Positions 1 to 5,871 of a stretch of DNA of 6,148 bases are shown piece after piece. Every line of letters starts with the position of its first letter. Position 1 is the first letter of the stretch. This DNA is from Vulcanimicrobiota bacterium (GTDB lineage Bacteria; Vulcanimicrobiota; Vulcanimicrobiia; Vulcanimicrobiales; Vulcanimicrobiaceae). The position numbers and the translations under genes are program-made. Under the pieces are notes generated by a model. The model was not told the DNA's origin. It ran no database searches and worked only from the letters and a program-made list of their open reading frames with translations. The stretch is taken from positions 1 to 6,148 of the forward strand of contig JAFAMK010000072.1 of NCBI GenBank assembly GCA_019233415.1, read 5' to 3'.

Positions 1-376
1 TCCGCCGGTTGTACCACTGGCTGATGTAGAGCACGTCGCCGTCCCAGCTCAGCTGCGAACCGGTATGATCGGGCGCGTCGAACGCGCCGGCCGACGTGAA
101 GCCGTGGCCGGGGATGAAGCGGCTGACGACCCGGTCGTCGTCGGGCCCGTGGCTGTGGATTACGCGCAGCTCGTCGCCGACGACGGTCATCCCCCAGGGC
201 GTGTCGGGGGCCGCGCCCTCGTCGCGCGTCGCCCAAGTCGCAGGGTCGATCGCGTAGAGCCGCCGCGTCGCGCGCGACCCCATCCAGAGCCGCGTTCCGT
301 CGAACGCCAGCGACTGCGGTTCGGGCGCCGGCGAGGGCATGCGCCTGAGTTCGGTTACAGTTTCCACACCCGTCAT
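1..376 (-). CDS. Beta-propeller-like hypothetical protein, N-terminal part (3' end beyond window)
   Basis: The frame gives 125 residues and then leaves the window, so the C-terminus is missing. Three repeat-like units share the pattern of a hydrophobic pair, then D-G or G-D, then L-W/Y: around residues 20-46 (QSLAFDGTRLW...YAIDP), 60-90 (PWGMTVVGDELRVIH) and 107-122 (SQLSWDGDVLYISQW). This spacing and the 'YAIDPATW' turn resemble blades of YncE, SMP-30 or glutamine-cyclotransferase-like propellers, but no catalytic signature is visible and I cannot name a function. There is no signal peptide, so it looks cytoplasmic from this start. The ATG is the first possible start after an in-frame TGA, which is the stop codon of the preceding gene; Met13 is an alternative. 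No Shine-Dalgarno sits at normal distance; a GAGGAG lies 22 bases upstream, inside the loop of a predicted hairpin. It could be the last gene of the importer operon or an independent gene. Confidence 0.72.
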   Translation of the reverse strand, partial: MTGVETVTELRRMPSPAPEPQSLAFDGTRLWMGSRATRRLYAIDPATWATRDEGAAPDTPWGMTVVGDELRVIHSHGPDDDRVVSRFIPGHGFTSAGAFDAPDHTGSQLSWDGDVLYISQWYNRR

Positions 377-380
377 CTTC

Positions 381-441
381 GCAGGCGGCGCCGGGGGGCT
401 CCTCGCTTGCCTAGCCGGCTCGGCCCCAGCGCCGCCCCTGC
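381..441 (-). promoter_or_regulatory. Strong GC-rich stem-loop between the secreted-protein gene and the propeller gene
   Basis: On the minus-strand transcript, bases 441-424 can pair with bases 396-381: 5 bp, a 2-base bulge (436-435), then 11 bp including one G-U pair (428/392), closing a 27-base loop. The stem begins one base after the TGA of the upstream gene and ends 4 bases before the ATG of the next. No run of U follows, so it is not a classical intrinsic terminator. It could be a U-tract-less terminator, an mRNA-processing or stabilising element, or a translational control of the propeller gene, whose only SD-like GAGGAG (404-399) lies in the loop. Pairing was worked out by hand; function is inferred. 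Confidence 0.5.
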
Positions 442-442
442 A

Positions 443-1150
443 TCAGCAACCGCTGTAGATCTCGTAGCCGACGAGTCGATCATGTTCGAAGACCAGGGTC
501 CGTTCTTCGACGCAGCTGCCCTTCGGGTCGTACGGCCTTTCCGGAAAGCCACGGAACGGTCGCGAGTACGCGACCGCCCAGCGCGTCGTCTTGGCCGAGG
601 TGAGGCGGCGCACCGGTGCGCCGAGGAGCGCGAAGACCCGGTTGGGCGAATCGCCGAGCCGCACGCCGCTGCGCGGAACGTACGCGCCGAGGTCCGCGTG
701 GGCCAGACCCGCCGGTGGCGCGACGTCGTACGCTGCCAAGACGACACGTGAGTAGGAGCAGCAGCCTTCGGCATAGAGAACGATCTTGCGCCGTGGATCG
801 GCGACGACGTGCCACGTGTCCTTGCCGACGGTGAACTCGAAACGCGTGGTCGTCAGCGCGGGCGTCGCGTCCCACAAGTCGGACGTGCCCGCGATGTCAT
901 CGGGGGCACGCGTGACGCGTGTCGACGTGCGTTCGAAAAGCCACCGGCTCCGGTGCGGGACGAACGGGTCGTTCGGCGCGGTGACGCGCTTCAGCCAGTT
1001 CCAGACCGGCTGCGCTGAGGCGGGGAAGAGGATGATGTGCTTCGACGCGTTCGCGACTTCGGGTTCCGCACGTACACCGGGCGACGCCGAGACGAGCGCA
1101 GCGAACAAGGCCGCGATCAGGAGCGGCGAGGTGATCCAACGAGGCGTCAC
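443..1150 (-). CDS. Secreted hypothetical protein with a BamE/SmpA-like segment and four cysteines
   Basis: The product is 235 residues. Residues 1-28 look like a Sec signal peptide: an Arg near the start, a hydrophobic core (LLIAALFAALVSA) and a V-R-A cleavage site before Glu29, so the mature protein should be exported. No lipobox is present. Residues 162-179 (GVRLGDSPNRVFALLGAP) match the SmpA/OmlA/BamE-type pattern of a glycine, then a 'lG.s...V..llG.P' helix, followed by a W-x-V-x-Y strand and a closing 'TLVFEHDRLVGYEI' strand near 218-231. Family membership is an inference from this pattern. The only cysteines are 130, 131, 213 and the C-terminal residue 235, which could form disulfides outside the cytoplasm. 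The GTG start overlaps the livF stop as GTGA, so translation is probably coupled to livF; an AAGAAGG lies 13 bases upstream. The role is unknown. Linkage suggests an envelope accessory of the importer, but unrelated cargo is equally possible. Confidence 0.8.
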   Translation of the reverse strand: MTPRWITSPLLIAALFAALVSASPGVRAEPEVANASKHIILFPASAQPVWNWLKRVTAPNDPFVPHRSRWLFERTSTRVTRAPDDIAGTSDLWDATPALTTTRFEFTVGKDTWHVVADPRRKIVLYAEGCCSYSRVVLAAYDVAPPAGLAHADLGAYVPRSGVRLGDSPNRVFALLGAPVRRLTSAKTTRWAVAYSRPFRGFPERPYDPKGSCVEERTLVFEHDRLVGYEIYSGC

Positions 1151-1878
1151 ACGCCCAAGTATGCCTTCTTCACCTGTGGGTCGTCCAGTAGTTCTGCGCT
1201 CGGACCGCTCAGCGTGATGCGGCCTGTTTCAAGGACGTACGCGCGCGAGCTTACTTCTAGCGCGGTTTGGACGTCTTGTTCGACGATGAGGATGGAGACG
1301 CCGGTTTGGTGGATTTGTTCCAGGAGGGCGATGAGGCTGTCGACGAGGACCGGGGCGAGGCCGAGGGACATTTCGTCGATGAGGAGGAGTTGGGGGCGGC
1401 CCATGAGGGCGCGGGCGATTGCGACTTGTTGCTGTTCGCCGCCGGAGAGGCGGCCGGCGAGGTAGTCGTAGCGTTCGCGCAGGCGCGGGAGCAGGCCAAG
1501 GATGCGTTCGAGGTCAGGCTCGACGTCGCGGTCGGTGCGCAGGTAGGCGCCCATGCGCAGGTTCTCTTCTACCGTCAGCGAGCCGAAGAGGCGGCGGCCC
1601 TGTGGGACTTGGAGCACGCCGGCGCGCACGATGCGGTCGGGTTCCAGGCCGGTCAGCGTCTGGTCGCCGTAGCAGACGCTGCCGCTCCACGTCTTCACGA
1701 CGCCGCTGATCGCGCCGAGCAGCGTCGACTTTCCGGCGCAGTTCGAACCGATCAACGCGACGATCTCGCCGGGGTCGATTCGCAGCGTGACGTCCCAAAG
1801 CACCTGCGTGTCGCCGTATCCGGCGCTGAGCGCTTCGACGACGAGCGTGCGCCCTGTGGCGACCGCTGGCGCGCTCAC
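1147..1878 (-). CDS. livF: LIV/HAAT-family ABC transporter ATP-binding protein LivF
   Basis: At 243 residues this is a normal-length LivF, one of the two cytoplasmic ATPases driving uptake through LivH-LivM. Visible motifs are Walker A at 44-52 (GSNCAGKST, Lys50), the Q-loop region VPQGRRLF (91-98) followed by SLTVEENLRMGAY, the signature LSGGEQQQ (144-151), Walker B LLLIDE (164-169, Glu169) running into the D-loop SLGLAP, and a switch region IVEQD with Gln201 where many ABC proteins carry His; Gln here is usual for LivF. It ends with the typical 'VKKAYLGV'. The oddity is Cys47 (TGC, 1738-1740) where the Walker A loop nearly always has Gly; Gly36-type spacing, Lys50 and Ser51 are kept, so ATP binding may survive. 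The GTG start overlaps the livG stop (GTGA) and lacks a clear Shine-Dalgarno. Codons 142-204 favour CAA, GCC and CTC, unlike the neighbouring genes. Confidence 0.95.
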   Translation of the reverse strand: MSAPAVATGRTLVVEALSAGYGDTQVLWDVTLRIDPGEIVALIGSNCAGKSTLLGAISGVVKTWSGSVCYGDQTLTGLEPDRIVRAGVLQVPQGRRLFGSLTVEENLRMGAYLRTDRDVEPDLERILGLLPRLRERYDYLAGRLSGGEQQQVAIARALMGRPQLLLIDEMSLGLAPVLVDSLIALLEQIHQTGVSILIVEQDVQTALEVSSRAYVLETGRITLSGPSAELLDDPQVKKAYLGV

Positions 1879-2684
1879 GCGTTCGGCTCGTGCGGCTGCA
1901 TGTGCTCGGCCTCGGCACGTTCCGCCTCGATCACCCGCAGTTGCTCCTGGCGCTTGGCCCAGCGCGAGCCGAGGTACGCCTCAATCACGTGTGGTGAGGC
2001 GAGAACCTCGGTTGGCGCGCCTTGTGCGATCTTGCGGCCTTCCGCGAGGACGACGATCGTCGTCGAGATCGAGACGATCGCCTTCATCAGGTGTTCCACG
2101 ACGATCAGCGTGACGCCGCGGCGGTTGACGTCGCGCAGCAGCTCGAGCGCCTCGTCGACTTCGGTTGCGTTGAGGCCAGCCATCACCTCGTCGAGCAGCA
2201 GTACCTCGGGGTCGAGCGCGAGTGCCTTCGCGACTTCGAGGCGCTTGCGGTTGGGGGCGGTCAGGTCGCTCGCCGGACGCTGCGCGACCTGCGCGAGGCC
2301 GACGATTTCGAGCAGTTCTTGCGCGCGTTCGAACGACGCGCGAGTCGAGCGCGTTCCGCCGTCGCGGCCGTACATTGCGCCGACTGCGACGTTCTCGCGG
2401 ACCGTCAGGCTCTCGAACGGCTTGACGACTTGGAACGTGCGCGCGATGCCGAAGTGGCAGACTTCGTGCGTCGGGACGTCGGCGATCCGGCGGCCGGCGT
2501 AGCGCACCTCGCCGGTCGTCGGCTTGTAGACGCCACTGATCACGTTCATCAGCGTCGTCTTTCCCGAGCCGTTCGGGCCGATCAGGCCGACGACGCTGCC
2601 GCGCTCGACCTCGAAGCTGACCTCGCGCAGCGCCCACAGGCCGCCGAAGCGCATCCCGACGTCCGCGATCCGCAGCGCGCTCAC
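1875..2684 (-). CDS. livG: LIV/HAAT-family ABC transporter ATP-binding protein LivG
   Basis: The product is 269 residues and is the second ATPase of the importer. It has Walker A GPNGSGKTT (36-44), Q-loop Gln85 in ARTFQVVKPF, Walker B VLLLDE (161-166, catalytic Glu166) followed by VMAGLN, and switch His198 in VVEHLM. The signature region is LTAPNRKRLEVAKAL (141-155) instead of LSGGQ; degenerate signatures together with 'DEVMAGL' occur in a LivG subgroup, so I do not read it as damage. The family core ends at 'VIEAYLGS' (about 240), after which about 30 charged residues rich in Arg, Glu, Ala and His form an extra tail. The GTG start was chosen because it forms a GTGA overlap with the livM stop and places the first beta strand (LRIADVGMRF) right at the N-terminus; the open frame further upstream is only antisense-type readthrough across livM. 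No well-spaced Shine-Dalgarno is seen, so coupled translation is likely. Confidence 0.95.
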   Translation of the reverse strand: MSALRIADVGMRFGGLWALREVSFEVERGSVVGLIGPNGSGKTTLMNVISGVYKPTTGEVRYAGRRIADVPTHEVCHFGIARTFQVVKPFESLTVRENVAVGAMYGRDGGTRSTRASFERAQELLEIVGLAQVAQRPASDLTAPNRKRLEVAKALALDPEVLLLDEVMAGLNATEVDEALELLRDVNRRGVTLIVVEHLMKAIVSISTTIVVLAEGRKIAQGAPTEVLASPHVIEAYLGSRWAKRQEQLRVIEAERAEAEHMQPHEPNA

Positions 2685-3682
2685 GCCTTGTACGCCGCGA
2701 GGCTCTTGAGCCACGTGCGCGCGCCGCCGCGCAGGCCGAACAGCCAGACCAGGCCGCGCGGGAGCAGCAGCACGACCGCGACGATCACCGCTCCGAAAAA
2801 CAGCGTGTGGACCTTGATGAACCAGCGCGCGAGTAGCTCGTTCACGCCCGACAGGATGATCGCGCCGATGAACGGCCCGGCGACCGTTCCGATCCCGCCG
2901 AGGATCGTCATCACGATCGGGAAGACGTTGGCGTCCTCGGCGAACGCGATGCTCGGGTCGACGAACCCGTTCGCCGGCGCGAAGACCGCGCCCGCGGCCC
3001 CGGCGATCGCGGCGCTGATCGCCCAGGCGACGATCTTGTAGCGTGTCGGCGCGATCCCCAGCACCGCCGCGGCTTCTTCGTTCTCGCGGAGCGCGACGAA
3101 CGCGTAGCCGAGCTTCGAGCGCGCGACCAGGAACGTCGCGCCGATCGCGCCGGCCGTGACCAGCCACGCGGCGTAGTAGTAGATCGAGAAGTGCGCCTCG
3201 TCGACGGTCTTGAGCGCGAGCCCGCCGGTTCCGCCGAAGGCGTCGAGGTTGCCGACGATGTCGGTGATCGCGAGCGCGACGCCCAGCGTTGCTATTCCGA
3301 AGTAGTGGCCTTTCAGCCGCAGGATCGGCAGGCCGACCAGCGCCGCGAACGCCGCGTTGACGACGACCGCGAGCGCGACGTCGGCGAACAGGTTGTTGAC
3401 CCCGTGCGCGCTCAGCAGTGCCGAGCAGTACGCGCCCAGCCCGAAGAACGTGACGTTGCCGAACGAGACGTAGCCGGTGTACCCGCCGATCGTGTTCCAG
3501 CCGTACGCGAGCGCCACGTACATGAGGATCGTGCGGAACAGCGTCTGGTAGCCGGGAAGCGCGACCGGAACCAGCAGCAGGAGCAACATCAAAATGACCG
3601 CGGCCCACAGCGCGCCGCGGTTGCCCATGATTCCCGCCAGGCTGACCTTGCGCATCGCCGCCGAGGCGGAGGCGGTCGTCAC
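2681..3682 (-). CDS. livM: LIV/HAAT-family ABC transporter permease LivM
   Basis: This 333-residue integral membrane protein pairs with LivH to form the transport channel in the cytoplasmic membrane. Membrane segments are visible at about 24-43 (a run of Leu and Val), 47-60, 74-92, 100-120, 125-143, 168-186, 216-236, 255-282 and 293-310. Typical family landmarks are YGWNTIGGYTGYVSFGNVTFFGLGAY around 60-85, LRLKGHYFGIATLG around 121-134, and the cytoplasmic coupling loop RSKLGYAFVALRENEEAAAVLGI at 188-210, which should dock on an ATPase. A late LPRGLVWLFG (308-317) also matches the family. The chosen GTG start overlaps the livH stop as GTGA. An in-frame ATG nine codons later (3655) is an alternative, but it has no Shine-Dalgarno either. 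Length and motif order are normal, with no sign of damage. Confidence 0.95.
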   Translation of the reverse strand: MTTASASAAMRKVSLAGIMGNRGALWAAVILMLLLLLVPVALPGYQTLFRTILMYVALAYGWNTIGGYTGYVSFGNVTFFGLGAYCSALLSAHGVNNLFADVALAVVVNAAFAALVGLPILRLKGHYFGIATLGVALAITDIVGNLDAFGGTGGLALKTVDEAHFSIYYYAAWLVTAGAIGATFLVARSKLGYAFVALRENEEAAAVLGIAPTRYKIVAWAISAAIAGAAGAVFAPANGFVDPSIAFAEDANVFPIVMTILGGIGTVAGPFIGAIILSGVNELLARWFIKVHTLFFGAVIVAVVLLLPRGLVWLFGLRGGARTWLKSLAAYKA

Positions 3683-4572
3683 GCGGTCGCGCGTCCCATG
3701 ATCCCGCGCGGTCGCACGATCAGCACGATCAGCAGCACGACGAGGGCGACCGCGTCCTGCAGCCCCGTTCCGCTGATGTGCTGCGTGCCGATCGTGACGT
3801 CGATCTGCGAGGCGAACGCCTCGACGATCCCGTACGTCAGCCCGCCGACCAGCGCGCCTTCGACCGAGCCGAGCCCGCCGAGCACGCACACGACGAACGC
3901 CTTGATGAGGAACGGCTGGCCCATCGACGGGTTGAGCGAGTACGAGAGCGAGATCAGCGTCCCGGCGACGCCGGCCAGCCCGGCGCCGAGCCCGAACACG
4001 ATCGCGTAGATATGCGCGACGCGCACGCCGCTCAGTTGCGCGGCGCCGATGTCCATCGCGGTCGCGCGGATCGCGCGGCCGGTCTTCGAGCGCGTCAGCC
4101 ATAGCTGCATCACGCCCGTGATCAGCAGCGCGGCAAGCAGCGTGTAGAGCTTCGCCCAGGGAACCGTCACGCCGGCGACGGTAAAATTCGTCCCCGAGTA
4201 GGCGGTCGTCACGCCCTTCGTGTCGCCGGTCCAGATCAGCAGTGCGACATTGACGACCAGCAGCGACAGACCGAACGTCAGCAGGAACGTCGTCAGCACC
4301 GGCGCGCGCGCGACCCAGTTGATGAGGAAGCGCTGGATCAGGTAACCCAGCGTGAACAGCACCGCGAACGAAACCGGCAGCGAGAGGAACGGATCGACGT
4401 GGAAGCTGCTGAACAGCTGCCACGTCACGTACGCACCGAGCATCACGAACGCGCCGTGCGCGAGGTTGATGATGTTCATGATGCCCCAGACCAGCGAGAA
4501 GCCGAGGGCAACGACGGCCAGGATCCCGCCCGCGAGGATGCCGTTGACGAGATCCTGCGCCAGCAAATGCAT
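3679..4572 (-). CDS. livH: LIV/HAAT-family ABC transporter permease LivH
   Basis: This 297-residue permease is a standard LivH. The N-terminus (NGILAGGILAVVALGFSLVWG, about 10-30, then MNIINLAHGAFVMLGAY) carries the family hallmark N-x-A-H-G. Other hydrophobic segments lie around 62-82, 92-114, 140-157, 187-210, 220-250 and 271-287. The coupling loop is at 160-182 (RSKTGRAIRATAMDIGAAQLSGV), the site expected to contact an ATPase. GGLGSVEGALVGG (232-244) and the C-terminal VRPRGIMG (286-293) are also characteristic. The ATG start is 5 bases after the livK stop; upstream sequence lacks a good Shine-Dalgarno, with only a GTGGGG about 15 bases away, so ribosomes may arrive by coupling from livK. 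Its TGA stop overlaps the livM GTG start. Confidence 0.96.
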   Translation of the reverse strand: MHLLAQDLVNGILAGGILAVVALGFSLVWGIMNIINLAHGAFVMLGAYVTWQLFSSFHVDPFLSLPVSFAVLFTLGYLIQRFLINWVARAPVLTTFLLTFGLSLLVVNVALLIWTGDTKGVTTAYSGTNFTVAGVTVPWAKLYTLLAALLITGVMQLWLTRSKTGRAIRATAMDIGAAQLSGVRVAHIYAIVFGLGAGLAGVAGTLISLSYSLNPSMGQPFLIKAFVVCVLGGLGSVEGALVGGLTYGIVEAFASQIDVTIGTQHISGTGLQDAVALVVLLIVLIVRPRGIMGRATA

Positions 4573-4577
4573 CTACG

Positions 4578-5807
4578 CTATCGTTGGCCCCACGGCGGCG
4601 TTGGGTACTCGACCTTCGCTTCGGCCAGACCGCGCGGCCACACCGTCACGAGCTTGCCGTTCTGGATTTGGTTCGTCACCATCGGCTTGTAGACGTTCAT
4701 CCCGCGGCTGTCGAACTTGAGGATGCCGTAGAACGTCGTCACGTCCAGCTTCGCCAGCGCGTCGCGCACCTTGTCGGGATCGAGCGAACCGGCGTCCTGG
4801 AGCGCGTACTGGAACGCCAGGCACGTCGCGGTCGACTCCGCGTCGTGGTAGTCGGGACGGTGATGGTAGACCGCGTCGAACGCCTTCGCGTACTCCTTCG
4901 CGGTCGCGTAGAAGCCCGGCCGGTCGGCGCGGTACTTCACGGCGTCCGACCACTGCGCGCCGCCGAAGACGAAGTTCGCGTCCTTGCCGAGGGAGCCGGT
5001 GAAGTCGGGCGTGTCGGGACCGACCGAATAGCCGTAGGCTCGCGCCTGGACGTTCTGTTCCTTCAGCCCCTTGTGGACGAGCAGCGCGTCCTGCAAGTGT
5101 CCGGCGTTCAGGATGACGTCGGGATTCGCAGCCTTGACCGCCGAGACGATCGACGAGACGTCCGTCGCGTTCTCGGGATACTTGTTGTTGTAGACGACCT
5201 TCATTCCGTGCGCGGTCGCCCATGCGGCGGCGCCGGCGGCGACTTCCTGCGAGAACGGGTCGCTCGCCGCGGTGATCGCGACGCTCTGCGCCGCCGGCTT
5301 CTGCGAGTGCGCCACGTCGAGGATGCCCTCGAGGTAGCGCGGCGCCGGCGAGAGGACGGCGAACGTGTACTTGAAGCCCTGGCTGAAGATCTTCTCGGCC
5401 GCGCCGTTCCCCTCGACCATCGGGATCTTCTTCCGCTCGACCATCTGCGCGACGGTGAACGCGGTCCCCGAACCGTACGGCCCGAGGATGAAGTTGACGT
5501 GGTCCTGATCGATCAGCCGTTCGGCGAGCGACGCCGCCGTCGCCGCCTTCGACTCGTCGTCGTAGTACTTGATGTCGACCTTGTACGACTTGCCGCCGAC
5601 CTTGAGCCCGCCGTGCGCGTTGACGTAGCTCTTCCAGAAGTCGTAGCCCTCTTGCGTGAGGTGCCCTTCCTTGGTCAACGAGCCCGTCAGCGAGACGGCG
5701 GAGCCGAAGACGATCGTGTCGCCCGCGGCGGCCACCGGTACCGACGGCGCCGTCAGCGCCGCGCAGAGCGCGACAAGACCCAGCGCGGCCATGGGGCGAA
5801 GCTTCAT
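4578..5807 (-). CDS. livK: Periplasmic/extracytoplasmic substrate-binding protein of LIV-type ABC importer
   Basis: The product is 409 residues, normal for the Leu/Ile/Val-binding (Peripla_BP_6-type) family. Residues 1-28 form a Sec signal peptide: MKLRP, a hydrophobic core (AALGLVALCAALTA) and an AAA cleavage site before Gly29-Asp30. Cys15 sits in the core but VALC is not a good lipobox, so a soluble secreted protein is more likely than a lipoprotein. Family landmarks include IVFGSAVSLTGSLTKEG (32-48), an LKVGGKSYKVDIKYYDDES strand (68-86), the LILxPY-type FILGPYGSGTA (107-116), a second lobe beginning near SVAITAASDPFSQ (175-187), and the returning FDSRGM and VTVWPRG near the end. It should deliver the ligand to LivH-LivM. 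The ligand may be a branched-chain amino acid or another amino-acid-like compound; sequence alone does not decide. The ATG has a strong Shine-Dalgarno 8 bases upstream, the best in the window, so this is the likely main ribosome entry point of the operon. Confidence 0.94.
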   Translation of the reverse strand: MKLRPMAALGLVALCAALTAPSVPVAAAGDTIVFGSAVSLTGSLTKEGHLTQEGYDFWKSYVNAHGGLKVGGKSYKVDIKYYDDESKAATAASLAERLIDQDHVNFILGPYGSGTAFTVAQMVERKKIPMVEGNGAAEKIFSQGFKYTFAVLSPAPRYLEGILDVAHSQKPAAQSVAITAASDPFSQEVAAGAAAWATAHGMKVVYNNKYPENATDVSSIVSAVKAANPDVILNAGHLQDALLVHKGLKEQNVQARAYGYSVGPDTPDFTGSLGKDANFVFGGAQWSDAVKYRADRPGFYATAKEYAKAFDAVYHHRPDYHDAESTATCLAFQYALQDAGSLDPDKVRDALAKLDVTTFYGILKFDSRGMNVYKPMVTNQIQNGKLVTVWPRGLAEAKVEYPTPPWGQR

Positions 5808-5815
5808 CGACGAGG

Positions 5816-5821
5816 CCCTCC
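5816..5821 (-). promoter_or_regulatory. Ribosome binding site of the substrate-binding protein gene
   Basis: GGAGGG on the minus strand ends 8 bases before the ATG at 5807, an excellent match and spacing that fixes the start. It lies next to and partly inside the palindrome CTCCGGAG (5818-5825), so the CUCC just upstream could compete with the ribosome for the site. No other junction in the operon has a comparable site. Confidence 0.85.
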
Positions 5822-5823
5822 GG

Positions 5824-5871
5824 AGCAGGAAAACTGCACCGTCATGCGCCCCGCCCAGGGCATTTCCTGCT
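5824..5871 (-). repeat. 9-bp perfect inverted repeat in the trpA-livK gap
   Basis: AGCAGGAAA (5824-5832) and TTTCCTGCT (5863-5871) are exact inverted copies separated by 30 bases. The upstream arm overlaps the trpA stop codon and the downstream arm ends 2 bases before the Shine-Dalgarno of livK. It could be an operator dyad, or an RNA stem ending just ahead of the ribosome site. No U run follows, so a simple terminator for trpA is not supported. No convincing -35/-10 promoter was seen in this 62-base gap; a promoter may lie inside trpA or further upstream. Confidence 0.45.

Noticed and set aside
381..441. The stem-loop as a standard intrinsic terminator
   Set aside because: No U run follows; the stem is followed at once by GAAG and the next ATG.
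65..751. A 228-codon plus-strand open frame across the propeller and secreted-protein genes
   Set aside because: It is Arg-rich, spans the junction of two supported minus-strand genes and shows no domain pattern.
1276..1278. Gln in place of the switch His of LivF (Gln201) as a possible defect
   Set aside because: LivF proteins commonly read V-E-Q at this place, so it is a family trait.
1267..2502. A 411-codon open frame on the plus strand opposite livF and livG
   Set aside because: It crosses two well-supported ATPase genes antisense and shows no recognisable motif; its length reflects lack of stops in GC-rich DNA.
2685..3608. Upstream extension of the livG frame across livM
   Set aside because: The extra sequence is Arg-rich out-of-frame reading of livM; the real LivG N-terminus begins at the GTG at 2684.
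3683..4423. Upstream extension of the livM frame across livH
   Set aside because: It is Arg- and Ala-rich reading of livH in another frame; LivM family similarity begins only after 3682.
5763..5765. Cys15 of the substrate-binding protein as a lipobox cysteine
   Set aside because: The preceding residues V-A-L do not fit a lipobox, which needs a small residue just before Cys, and a good A-A-A signal peptidase site lies downstream.
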